NCBI RefSeq assembly: GCF_030866825.1
Contig: NZ_CP133020.1
Coordinates: forward strand, 1 to 64,000
Direction: 5' to 3'
Length of the DNA stretch: 64,000 bases
Source of the DNA: Rathayibacter sp. SW19
GTDB lineage: Bacteria; Actinomycetota; Actinomycetes; Actinomycetales; Microbacteriaceae
The translations under genes were made by a program, and so were the position numbers. This document shows, piece after piece, positions 1-7,986 of this stretch; position 1 is the first letter of the stretch, and the number at the start of each line of letters is the position of its first letter. The notes under the pieces were generated by a model, which worked only from the letters and a program-made list of their open reading frames with translations, was not told where the DNA came from and ran no database searches.

Positions 1-1410
1 ATGACAGCCGGGGACGAGTCTCTATCCAATGCGTGGTCGACCATCTTGGCCGCACTCGAATCCGACGAGCGCATCACACCGCAGCTCTATGGTTTTCTCA
101 GCCTGGTCGAGCCGAAAGGCATCATGGCCGGCACTATCTATCTCGAGGTTCCCAACGAGTTCACCCGAGGGATGATCGAACAGCGCAGCAGAGTCCCTTT
201 GCTCAGTGCGATCGGCAATCTTGCCGACGAACTCGCCGTTTCCACCTTCGCGATCGTGGTGAATCCGGATATCGCGCAGGAAACAATGCGCAACCCCCTC
301 CCGCAGGAGCAAACCTATATAGAGGTTCCGGCCCCTGTCGCGCCCGTGACGGAGATCACCGCCGCCCCACGAGTCAACGATTCCCGGCTGAACCCGAAGT
401 ATAGTTTCGACAACTTCGTGATCGGGCAATCCAATCGTTTCGCCCACGCCGCGGCCGTCGCCGTCGCGGAGGCGCCGGCGAAGGCCTACAACCCCCTGTT
501 CGTGTATGGCGACTCTGGTCTGGGTAAGACGCACCTTTTGCATGCGATCGGCCACTACGCGATGAGTTTGTACCCGGGCATCCGGGTTCGCTATGTCAGC
601 TCGGAAGAATTCACAAATGACTTCATCAACTCGATCGCAAACAACCGCGGTTCCTCATTCCAGGCTCGGTACCGCAACATCGACATCCTGTTGATCGACG
701 ACATTCAATTTCTCCAACGCGCCGTCGAGACGCAAGAAGCCTTCTTCCACACATTCAATACACTGCACGATCACAACAAACAGGTCGTCATCACCAGTGA
801 TCTCCCACCGAAGCTGCTGACGGGGTTCGAAGATCGGATGCGTTCTCGCTTCGAATGGGGACTCATCACCGATGTGCAGGTGCCCGACCTCGAGACGCGC
901 ATCGCAATTCTCCGCAAGAAGGCGCAGAGCGAAAAAATTCAGGTGCCAGACGACATCCTCGAATTCATGGCGACCAAGGTGTCCAGCAACATCCGCGAGC
1001 TTGAGGGAACGCTCATCCGCGTCACCGCGTTCGCGAGCCTCAACCGCACACCCGTCGACATGAACCTGGTGCAGACGGTGCTCAAGGATCTGATCACGCT
1101 CGATGATGACAACGTCATCGCGCCCGTCGACATCATTACGAACACCGCAGACTATTTCAAGCTGTCCGTCGACGACCTCTACGGTTCTTCCCGGTCACAG
1201 GCGATTGCGACGGCACGCCAGATCGCCATGTACCTGTGTCGCGAGTTGACGAACCTATCCCTCCCGAAAATTGGACAACTCTTCGGCAACCGCGACCACA
1301 CCACCGTCATGTACGCGAACAAGAAAATCAGCGAACTCATGAAGGAGCGGCGGTCGATCTACAACCAGGTCACAGAGCTGACAAGCCGTATCAAACAGAA
1401 TCAACGCTGA
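1..1410 (+). CDS. dnaA: Chromosomal replication initiator protein DnaA
   Basis: Initiator ATPase that binds DnaA boxes at oriC, opens the duplex and loads the replicative helicase. 469 residues with all four domains: an N-terminal helicase-interaction domain, a variable linker around residues 100-125, the AAA+ core with Walker A GDSGLGKT at 170-177 and Walker B LLIDDIQ at 230-236, and the C-terminal DNA-binding helix-turn-helix with the DnaA signature DHTTVM at 432-437. The window starts at its ATG, as is usual when a circular chromosome is numbered from dnaA, so the promoter and any rpmH neighbour lie outside. The origin region and dnaN follow on the same strand, the normal bacterial order. 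Confidence 0.99.
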   Translation: MTAGDESLSNAWSTILAALESDERITPQLYGFLSLVEPKGIMAGTIYLEVPNEFTRGMIEQRSRVPLLSAIGNLADELAVSTFAIVVNPDIAQETMRNPLPQEQTYIEVPAPVAPVTEITAAPRVNDSRLNPKYSFDNFVIGQSNRFAHAAAVAVAEAPAKAYNPLFVYGDSGLGKTHLLHAIGHYAMSLYPGIRVRYVSSEEFTNDFINSIANNRGSSFQARYRNIDILLIDDIQFLQRAVETQEAFFHTFNTLHDHNKQVVITSDLPPKLLTGFEDRMRSRFEWGLITDVQVPDLETRIAILRKKAQSEKIQVPDDILEFMATKVSSNIRELEGTLIRVTAFASLNRTPVDMNLVQTVLKDLITLDDDNVIAPVDIITNTADYFKLSVDDLYGSSRSQAIATARQIAMYLCRELTNLSLPKIGQLFGNRDHTTVMYANKKISELMKERRSIYNQVTELTSRIKQNQR

Positions 1411-1454
1411 GGCCGCCACCGAATTTCGACCCGTGTTCCGCACTATATTCACAC

Positions 1455-1463
1455 TGTGGATAA
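1455..1463 (-). promoter_or_regulatory. DnaA box
   Basis: Perfect TTATCCACA consensus on the minus strand, 45 bp downstream of the dnaA stop codon, inside the oriC gap. The adjoining TGTGGAAAG could be a low-affinity partner site. Confidence 0.8.
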
Positions 1464-1634
1464 CTTGTGGAAAGTTAAGGCATAACCGCGCGTCAGATGT
1501 TGACGAATGCGCGCTCCTTGTGAGTCGGCGACCATGACGACCACCAACTTGCGCGGACGAAGCCGGGCGTGTCCCACAATCCCTCAACAACTTTCACCGG
1601 TGTAGTTCCCAGCGATCGACGCGCGTGAACATGG

Positions 1635-1643
1635 TTATCCACA
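1635..1643 (+). promoter_or_regulatory. DnaA box
   Basis: Perfect TTATCCACA on the plus strand, facing the box at 1455. A degenerate TTTCCACAT follows after 1 bp, and a relatively AT-rich tract follows that. Confidence 0.8.
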
Positions 1644-1842
1644 GTTTCCACATCGGTTAAGACGATTACTCCTTAATTCCATTCTCTGCTCCGACACACA
1701 ACCTTGACCATCGAACATGCCCGGCAATTGACCACTCCACGCAGACACCACACCCACGCTCTCGCTCTTCAGGCAAGCGCTAGCATTGTGTCCACATGTG
1801 TTCATCGGCAACAGTGTGCTCTTCAGCGACAGGGGTGACTTC

Positions 1843-2988
1843 GTGAGGTTTCAAGCCAATCGGGACGTACTGAGTGAGGCGGTCTCATTCGCCGTGAAGC
1901 TGCTGCCGCAGCGAACGACTCTCCCGATCCTGAGTGGCGTTTTGATCACCACGACTCCGACCGGCATCACGCTTTCGTCATTCGATTACGAGGTGTCTGC
2001 ACAGACCGAGATCGCGGCCGACGTCGAAGAGCAGGGAACCGTGCTCGTCTCTGGTCGACTGCTGGCAGAGATTGCAAGCAAACTGCCGAATGCGCCCGTC
2101 CGGTTCTCCACCGCCGAGTCACGAATCTCGGTAACCTGTGGTTCCGCCAACTTCACACTGCTATCCATGCCGGTTGAGGAATATCCAAGCCTGCCGCAGG
2201 TAGGCGAAGATGCGGGCCTGGTTCCAGCCGACGCATTCGCTGAAGCCGTTGCACAAGTCGCGGTTGCAGCGTCGCGCGACGACGTGACCCCGGTCATCAC
2301 CGGCGTGCAGCTCGAGATCGCGGATAACAAGCTCAGCTTGGTTGCCACAGATCGCTATCGGGTGGCCGTACGGGAAATCGATTGGGACGCATCCGACAGC
2401 GGAACGAGTGCGGCCACCGCCCTGGTTCCAGCTCGCACGCTGCAAGAGATCGGCAAGACCCTCGGCCACAGTGGAACGATTTCCGTGGCGATCACGTCGA
2501 AAGACGATCGAGAGTTGATCGCATTCACTGCAGACAAGAAGACTGTGACATCACTGTTGATCAAAGGGAACTTCCCGCCGGTCAAGAGGCTTTTTCCCGA
2601 CACAGTTGACAACTATGCCGTCATCAACACGGCCGAACTTGTCGAGGCGACTCGGCGAGTTTCGCTCGTGTTGGAACGTGAGGCAGCGCTCCGTTTCACG
2701 TTCAACGCTGACGGGCTGCGGCTCGAGGCGATTGGGTCGGAACAGGCACAGGCATCCGAGACCATTGACGCGTTGCTCACCGGCGACGACACAGTTGTCT
2801 CGCTCAAGCCACAGTTTTTGTTGGATGGCCTCGGCGCCGTGCACTCGGAATTCGTGCGCATCTCGTTCACGAAGACCGAGAACCCGAATAAGCCCGGGCC
2901 CGTTCTGATCACCAGCCAGACCAGCAAAGAGCAGGCCGGTTCAGACAGTTATCGATACCTGCTGCAGCCCAACCTGCTTCTGCGATAG
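1843..2988 (+). CDS. dnaN: DNA polymerase III beta subunit (sliding clamp)
   Basis: Processivity clamp that encircles DNA and tethers DNA polymerase III, repair polymerases and Hda-type factors. The frame is open from 1786, but the GTG at 1843 is preferred: it has an AGGGG ribosome site at 1831-1835 and gives VRFQANRDVLSEAV, the expected beta-clamp start. That yields 381 residues, the normal length. Three repeated clamp domains are present, and the protein ends YRYLLQPNLLLR; the (Y/R)xLLxP-like end is typical of the clamp family. It lies in the conserved dnaA-dnaN-gnd-recF order. Confidence 0.97.
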   Translation: MRFQANRDVLSEAVSFAVKLLPQRTTLPILSGVLITTTPTGITLSSFDYEVSAQTEIAADVEEQGTVLVSGRLLAEIASKLPNAPVRFSTAESRISVTCGSANFTLLSMPVEEYPSLPQVGEDAGLVPADAFAEAVAQVAVAASRDDVTPVITGVQLEIADNKLSLVATDRYRVAVREIDWDASDSGTSAATALVPARTLQEIGKTLGHSGTISVAITSKDDRELIAFTADKKTVTSLLIKGNFPPVKRLFPDTVDNYAVINTAELVEATRRVSLVLEREAALRFTFNADGLRLEAIGSEQAQASETIDALLTGDDTVVSLKPQFLLDGLGAVHSEFVRISFTKTENPNKPGPVLITSQTSKEQAGSDSYRYLLQPNLLLR

Positions 2989-3042
2989 TCGAATTCACCT
3001 ACGTAGCCGCGTCCGAACAGATAGAACAAAAGAGGGATTCTC

Positions 3043-3930
3043 ATGCATATCGGCCTCATCGGTCTCGGAAAAATGGGCAACAACATGCGCAGCAGGCTCG
3101 AACAGAAAGGCATCGAGGTCACCGGATATGACACCAATCCCGAGTTGACTGATGTGCCGACTCTTGCGGCGCTTGCGGCAGCTCTGCCGACTCCGCGAAC
3201 CGTTTGGGTGATGGTGCCGGCCGGCGCAATAACAGACTCAGTCGTTTCCGATCTCGGTACCGTTCTCGAGAAGGGTGATCTGATCATCGATGGCGGGAAC
3301 TCTCGTTTCACCGAAGATTTCAAGCACTCAGAACAACTTGCGCCTCAAGGCATCGACTTCATGGACGCCGGAGTCTCGGGAGGGGTGTGGGGCTTGCAGA
3401 ACGGTTACGGGCTCATGGTTGGCGGCAGCGCGGCACAGGTCGAGCGTGTCATGCCGGTGTTCGACGCTCTGCGACCTGAAGGCCCGCGCGATGAAGGGTT
3501 CGTGCATGTCGGTGAGGTCGGAGCCGGTCATTACGCAAAGATGGTGCACAACGGCATCGAGTATGCGCTGATGCAGGCGTTCGCAGAGGGATACGAACTC
3601 TTGGACACACGCAAGGACATCGTCAAAGATGTGACCGGAACATTCAAGGCATGGCAACGGGGAACCGTTGTGCGTTCGTGGTTGCTGGAACTTCTCGTGC
3701 GCGCGCTCGAAGAGGACCCGGAATTCGAGCACATCGAAGGCTACGTCAACGACTCCGGAGAGGGTCGCTGGACGGTCGAAGAAGCGCTTGCAAATTCTGT
3801 TCCAGTGCCGACGATCAGTGCGTCGATTTTTGCACGATACGTCTCACGCCAGCAGGACTCTCCTGCGATGAAGGCCGTTGCGGCGTTGCGCAATCAATTC
3901 GGCGGACACGCGGTGAAAGCTGTCGACTGA
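3043..3930 (+). CDS. gnd: 6-phosphogluconate dehydrogenase, decarboxylating (short form)
   Basis: Oxidatively decarboxylates 6-phosphogluconate to ribulose 5-phosphate in the pentose phosphate pathway. 295 residues, matching the short (about 300 aa) class rather than the 470-aa dimeric class; short forms are often NAD-dependent. The N-terminus carries the Rossmann motif GLIGLGKMGNN, followed by the substrate segment FMDAGVSGGVWG and the catalytic region GAGHYAKMVHNGIEYALMQ. An AGAGGG ribosome site precedes the ATG. A gnd gene between dnaN and recF is a common actinobacterial arrangement. Confidence 0.95.
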   Translation: MHIGLIGLGKMGNNMRSRLEQKGIEVTGYDTNPELTDVPTLAALAAALPTPRTVWVMVPAGAITDSVVSDLGTVLEKGDLIIDGGNSRFTEDFKHSEQLAPQGIDFMDAGVSGGVWGLQNGYGLMVGGSAAQVERVMPVFDALRPEGPRDEGFVHVGEVGAGHYAKMVHNGIEYALMQAFAEGYELLDTRKDIVKDVTGTFKAWQRGTVVRSWLLELLVRALEEDPEFEHIEGYVNDSGEGRWTVEEALANSVPVPTISASIFARYVSRQQDSPAMKAVAALRNQFGGHAVKAVD

Positions 3931-3957
3931 GCTTCTGCCCCTGAGCCTCAGTTATCG

Positions 3958-4012
3958 TTCCCTGAGCTTGCCGAAGGGTATGATGATCCGCCTTTCGGCT
4001 TTGCTCAGGGAA
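3958..4012. repeat. CTGAGC-type palindromic intergenic repeat (copy 1)
   Basis: Inverted repeat with arms TTCCCTGAGC-TT-GCCGAAGGG (3958-3978) and CCTTTCGGC-TTT-GCTCAGGGAA (3991-4012). It is a member of the dispersed family also seen at 7907, 11780, 13931 and 43693. Lying between gnd and recF, it may fold in RNA as a strong hairpin and attenuate transcription, though there is no T-tract. Confidence 0.75.
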
Positions 4013-4035
4013 TGGATGGAAAAAGGTGAGCGAGC

Positions 4036-5205
4036 ATGCGCGTCGTGCACCTCTCGTTGACCGATTTTCGCAATTACGCGCGCGCCGAAGTGCCGCTGCA
4101 CCCTGGGCCGAACCTTTTCATCGGCCGGAACGGCCACGGCAAGACCAACCTCGTCGAGTCGTTGGGCTATCTGAGCACGCTGGGATCGCACCGCAGTTCG
4201 AGTGATCAGGCGTTGATCCGCAAGGACACCGATGCTGCCATCATCCGCGCACGCGTGCAGCACGAGTCGAGAGAGCTGCTGGTCGAGGTGCAACTCAATC
4301 GAGGCTCGGCCAACAGGGCCCAGGTCAACCGGTCGGCTGTGAAGGTGCGAGAACTCCCGCGCTACTTTTCCAGTGTGATCTTCGCGCCGGAGGACCTCGC
4401 TCTCGTTCGCGGTGAGCCGGGCGTGCGTCGCCGCTTCATCGACGAGCTACTGATCCAACGCACTCCGCGGCTAGCCGGCGTGCTTGCCGATTACGATCGT
4501 GTGCTCAAACAGCGCAACAGCCTTCTGAAGTCCGCTCGCGCAACGAGGGTTCGCCTTGATCAGCTCGGAACACTCGAGATCTGGGATGAGCGGCTCGTCA
4601 CGCTGGGCAGCGAGATCATCGACGAGCGGGTGCGTTTGACGCACGAACTCTCCGCGCCATTGCGAGCCGCCTACCAGTCTGTGGTCGGCGATGATCACTC
4701 GCCACGGTTGAGCTCTGTTCTCAGCATTCACGACGAGGGTGCCCCAACAGAGAATTCCCCCGCAGCTGGTCAGACTGCTGAGGTCTTCCACGCGGCGATC
4801 GCGGCATTGCGCGGCAAGGAACTGGAACGGGGGATGACGTTGGTCGGCCCGCACCGCGACGACGTGCTGTTCGAGCTCAACGGTATGCCGGCGAAGGGTT
4901 ATGCAAGCCACGGGGAGTCGTGGTCGTTTGCGCTCTCACTCAGACTCGCGTCGGCTGAACTGTTGCGGCAGGATTCTGTCAGCGGAGATCCTGTTCTGAT
5001 CCTCGATGATGTCTTCGCGGAGCTGGATCGCACACGGCGGCGGATGCTTGCGGAGGCGGTGCACAACTTCGAGCAGGTGCTGATCACAGCAGCGGTGTAC
5101 GAGGACGTTCCCGCGGAGCTGACAGCGCACACCGTGCACATCGAGGCCGGGGTCGTGTCTGACGACCTGAGCACCTCCCGATCAACCGTGCCTGACAGAC
5201 CATGA
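4036..5205 (+). CDS. recF: DNA replication/repair protein RecF
   Basis: SMC-like ABC ATPase that helps RecO and RecR load RecA at gaps and stalled forks. 389 residues. The Walker A GRNGHGKT is at residues 30-37, and the C-terminal half has the ABC signature region (SHGESWSFALSLRLAS) and Walker B ILDDVFAELD. The ATG is preceded by AAGGTGAG. The stop overlaps the ATG of the DUF721 gene (ATGA), so the two are likely translationally coupled. Confidence 0.98.
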   Translation: MRVVHLSLTDFRNYARAEVPLHPGPNLFIGRNGHGKTNLVESLGYLSTLGSHRSSSDQALIRKDTDAAIIRARVQHESRELLVEVQLNRGSANRAQVNRSAVKVRELPRYFSSVIFAPEDLALVRGEPGVRRRFIDELLIQRTPRLAGVLADYDRVLKQRNSLLKSARATRVRLDQLGTLEIWDERLVTLGSEIIDERVRLTHELSAPLRAAYQSVVGDDHSPRLSSVLSIHDEGAPTENSPAAGQTAEVFHAAIAALRGKELERGMTLVGPHRDDVLFELNGMPAKGYASHGESWSFALSLRLASAELLRQDSVSGDPVLILDDVFAELDRTRRRMLAEAVHNFEQVLITAAVYEDVPAELTAHTVHIEAGVVSDDLSTSRSTVPDRP

Positions 5206-5678
5206 CAGAGTCAGCGGAGGTGTATCAGCGTCTGAAGGCGCTGTTCTCGGCATCCGTTTATCGTGCACCGAGACAATCGACTCGTCCACTGGATGGTTCC
5301 GCCAGTGTGCCATTCGGTGCTGGGCGTGATCCGCACGGGCTCGGCAGCGTCGTAGACGCGCTGACGGCGCGGCTTGGTTGGAATTCCCCGCTGGCACAGT
5401 CTGAACTCGTCGCCTCGTGGAACGAATTGGTCGGAGCAGACACAGCAGAGCACTCGAGCCCGGTCGGAATCGACGACGGTGTGCTGACCGTGCGCTGTGA
5501 GTCGACGGCGTGGGCCACGCAGCTGCGAATCATGCGCTCAGAGTTGCTCAAGCACATCGCGGACCGCTTCCCGGACGCGGGCATCCAATCAATCCGATTT
5601 CAAGGACCCGACGTACCATCCTGGAAAAGAGGCCCCAGGTCGATTTCAGGGCGTGGTCCACGCGATACCTACGGGTAG
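5202..5678 (+). CDS. DUF721 / DciA-like protein
   Basis: 158-residue protein of the DUF721 family, which includes DciA, the ancestral loader/recruiter of the replicative helicase DnaB. The central block (LGSVVDALTARLGW through LTVRCESTAWATQLRIMRSELLKHI) is the family's KH-like core; the terminal parts are polar and probably flexible. It starts inside the recF stop (ATGA overlap) and precedes gyrB, the standard actinobacterial position (Streptomyces and Mycobacterium carry the same recF-DUF721-gyrB run). Family assignment is firm; the helicase-recruitment role is inferred from the family. Confidence 0.9.
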   Translation: MTESAEVYQRLKALFSASVYRAPRQSTRPLDGSASVPFGAGRDPHGLGSVVDALTARLGWNSPLAQSELVASWNELVGADTAEHSSPVGIDDGVLTVRCESTAWATQLRIMRSELLKHIADRFPDAGIQSIRFQGPDVPSWKRGPRSISGRGPRDTYG

Positions 5679-5801
5679 CAATGCAAATCTGGTCACCCGA
5701 GCAAAACTAAGGCCCCAGATCGCCGTATATGGCTCCAAGGTGGCCGTCGACTTGGTAGACTGAGTGGTCACCTACTGTGCGGTCAGGAGCCTAATCTTCA
5801 T

Positions 5802-7895
5802 ATGACATCGGAATCCACAAACGCTCTTCCCGACGACTCCCAAGACCACGATACTTCTCCAGCAGATACAACCTCAGCAGATACATCCCCGACAGCTACA
5901 ACCCCGACAGCTACAACCCCAGCCGCGACGCCGATCACCAGCGGGCACACGTCCCACAGTTATGGTGCGAGCGACATTCAGGTGCTCGAGGGCCTCGAAG
6001 CCGTGCGCAAGCGTCCCGGCATGTACATCGGATCGACGGGTCCGCGCGGGCTGCACCACCTGGTCTCGGAGATCGTCGACAACTCGGTCGATGAGGCACT
6101 GGCCGGCTACGCAGACGTGATCAACGTCACCATCAATAGGGATGGCAGTATCCGCGTTGTCGACAACGGTCGCGGTATTCCGGTGGCCGAGCATCCGATC
6201 GAGAAGATTTCTACCGTTGAGGTCGTGCTGACCAAACTGCACGCGGGCGGCAAGTTCGGCGGCGGCGGCTATGCCGTCTCCGGCGGACTGCACGGTGTTG
6301 GCAGTTCGGTTGTCAATGCGCTCTCGACCCGCTTCGAGGTCGAGGTCAAGCGCAACGGGTACATCTGGTGGATGGCGTTCGAAGATGGCGTACCGCTGGC
6401 GCCGCTCGCGCGCGGTGAGGAATCGAGCGAGACCGGAACGACGATCACCTTCTGGCCGAATGCAAAGATCTTCGAAACCGTGCATTTCGACTACGAGACC
6501 CTACGCACCCGCTTCCAGCAGATGGCGTTCCTGAACAAGGGCCTGCGAATCACGTTGAACGATCTGCGCGCTCCCGAAGAAGGAGAAGACGCACGCTCAG
6601 ACAACTTCATCTACGAAAAGGGTCTGGTCGATTACGTCCAGTACCTGAACAAGCTCAAGCGCGCCGAGATCGTGAATGACGAGATCATCTCATTCGAGTC
6701 GGAGGACACGGACCGCAAGATCGCGCTCGAGGTTGCGATGCAATGGACGAGCGGCTATACGGAGAGTGTGTACACCTACGCCAACACCATCAATACCCAC
6801 GAGGGTGGTACGCACGAGGAGGGTTTCCGCGCCGCGCTGACCACCCTGGTCAACAAGTACGCGCGCGATAAGAATCTGCTGAAAGAGAAGGACGATAACC
6901 TCTCCGGCGACGACGTGCGTGAGGGGCTCACAGCCGTCATCTCGGTCAAGCTCGCCGAACCACAGTTCGAAGGCCAGACCAAGACCAAGCTCGGCAACAC
7001 TGAGGCGAAGGCGTTCGTACAGAAGGTTGTCGGTGATCAGCTTGGCGACTGGTTCGCTCGTAATCCGAACCAGGCCAAGGAGATCATCCGCAAATCACTT
7101 CAGGCCGCGACCGCACGCATGGCTGCACGGAAGGCTCGCGAGACTGCTAGACGCAAGGGCCTGCTCGAGGGCGGCGGAATGCCCGGCAAGTTGAAAGACT
7201 GCCAGAGCAAAGACCCTTCGTTGTCTGAGATCTTCATCGTCGAAGGCGACTCGGCCGGCGGCTCAGCCGTGCAGGGGCGCAATCCGGAGACACAGGCGAT
7301 TCTGCCGTTGCGCGGCAAGATTCTGAACGTCGAGAAGGCGCGGCTCGACCGTGCGCTCGGCAATAACGAGGTGCAGGCGATGATCACCGCGTTCGGTGCC
7401 GGCATCGGTGAAGATTTCAACCCGGACAAGGCGCGGTACCACAAGATCGTCTTGATGGCGGACGCCGATGTCGATGGTCAGCACATCACCACACTGTTGT
7501 TGACCCTCCTGTTCCGCTACATGCGGCCGCTGATCGAGTTGGGCTACGTCTATCTCGCGCAACCACCGCTGTACCGGTTGAAATGGAGTAACGCCCCGCA
7601 TCAGTACGTCTACTCGGATATCGAGCGCGACGCGCTGCTGACCGACGGGCAAGCTGCCGGCTGGCGCATCCCGAAAGACAACGGGATCCAGCGCTATAAG
7701 GGTCTGGGTGAGATGGACTACAAGGAGCTCTGGGAGACCACCATGAGCCCGGAGACCCGCACGCTGTTGCAGGTCACGCTCGATGATGCTGCGGCGGCGG
7801 ACGAGATCTTCACAACGCTCATGGGTGAAGACGTTGAGGCCCGCCGGAGTTTCATCCAGAAGAACGCGAAAGACGTGCGCTTCCTCGATATCTGA
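5802..7895 (+). CDS. gyrB: DNA gyrase subunit B
   Basis: ATPase subunit of gyrase, which with GyrA introduces negative supercoils. 697 residues. The GHKL ATPase domain is visible with EIVDNSVDEALAGY, DNGRGIP and GGLHGVGSSVVNALS; the TOPRIM domain with EGDSAGGSA and DADVDGQHI; the C-terminus ends KDVRFLDI as usual. Unusually, the first 45 or so residues are a Thr/Ala/Pro/Asp-rich extension built from four 15-bp units (5861-5920) before the conserved SYGASDIQVLEGLEAVRKRPGMYIG stretch (quoted in part: VRKRPGMYIG). The start ATG has an AGGAG about 11 nt upstream, a long spacing, so an internal start cannot be excluded. Confidence 0.98.
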   Translation: MTSESTNALPDDSQDHDTSPADTTSADTSPTATTPTATTPAATPITSGHTSHSYGASDIQVLEGLEAVRKRPGMYIGSTGPRGLHHLVSEIVDNSVDEALAGYADVINVTINRDGSIRVVDNGRGIPVAEHPIEKISTVEVVLTKLHAGGKFGGGGYAVSGGLHGVGSSVVNALSTRFEVEVKRNGYIWWMAFEDGVPLAPLARGEESSETGTTITFWPNAKIFETVHFDYETLRTRFQQMAFLNKGLRITLNDLRAPEEGEDARSDNFIYEKGLVDYVQYLNKLKRAEIVNDEIISFESEDTDRKIALEVAMQWTSGYTESVYTYANTINTHEGGTHEEGFRAALTTLVNKYARDKNLLKEKDDNLSGDDVREGLTAVISVKLAEPQFEGQTKTKLGNTEAKAFVQKVVGDQLGDWFARNPNQAKEIIRKSLQAATARMAARKARETARRKGLLEGGGMPGKLKDCQSKDPSLSEIFIVEGDSAGGSAVQGRNPETQAILPLRGKILNVEKARLDRALGNNEVQAMITAFGAGIGEDFNPDKARYHKIVLMADADVDGQHITTLLLTLLFRYMRPLIELGYVYLAQPPLYRLKWSNAPHQYVYSDIERDALLTDGQAAGWRIPKDNGIQRYKGLGEMDYKELWETTMSPETRTLLQVTLDDAAAADEIFTTLMGEDVEARRSFIQKNAKDVRFLDI
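5861..5920 (+). repeat. 15-bp in-frame tandem repeat in gyrB, 4 units
   Basis: Units AGCAGATACAACCTC, AGCAGATACATCCCC, GACAGCTACAACCCC and GACAGCTACAACCCC. The last two are identical. They encode the pentapeptides ADTTS, ADTSP, TATTP and TATTP in the disordered N-terminal extension of GyrB. Confidence 0.8.
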
Positions 7896-7906
7896 ACACA
7901 CCCTGT

Positions 7907-7967
7907 CGGTCCCTGAGCTTGTCGAAGGGCCGCATCCGCGAGGCACTTCGGCAAGCTCAGCGACCGG
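7907..7967. repeat. CTGAGC-type palindromic intergenic repeat (copy 2)
   Basis: Occupies most of the gyrB-gyrA spacer. The left arm CGGTCCCTGAGCTTGTCGAA pairs with the right arm CTTCGGCAAGCTCAGCGACCG (7946-7966), separated by a short GC-rich loop. It could modulate gyrA expression relative to gyrB by RNA folding. Confidence 0.75.
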
Positions 7968-7986
7968 AATATAGAGAGAAGAATTC

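Larger units (their letters stand above)
1411..1842. other. oriC: Probable chromosomal origin of replication (oriC), dnaA-dnaN intergenic region
   Basis: A 432-bp non-coding gap between dnaA and dnaN, the usual actinobacterial oriC position. Two perfect DnaA boxes are visible: TTATCCACA on the minus strand at 1455-1463 and on the plus strand at 1635-1643. Weaker neighbours lie beside each (TGTGGAAAG at 1467-1475; TTTCCACAT at 1645-1653). The AT-richer stretch at about 1655-1690, next to the second box, is a plausible unwinding element. Only two perfect boxes is sparse compared with Streptomyces or mycobacterial origins. Position plus boxes make the origin call likely; the unwinding element is inference. 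Confidence 0.8.

Noticed and set aside
5679..5801. Small gene between DUF721 and gyrB
   Set aside because: 123 bp with no coding frame having a ribosome site; treated as the gyrB leader.
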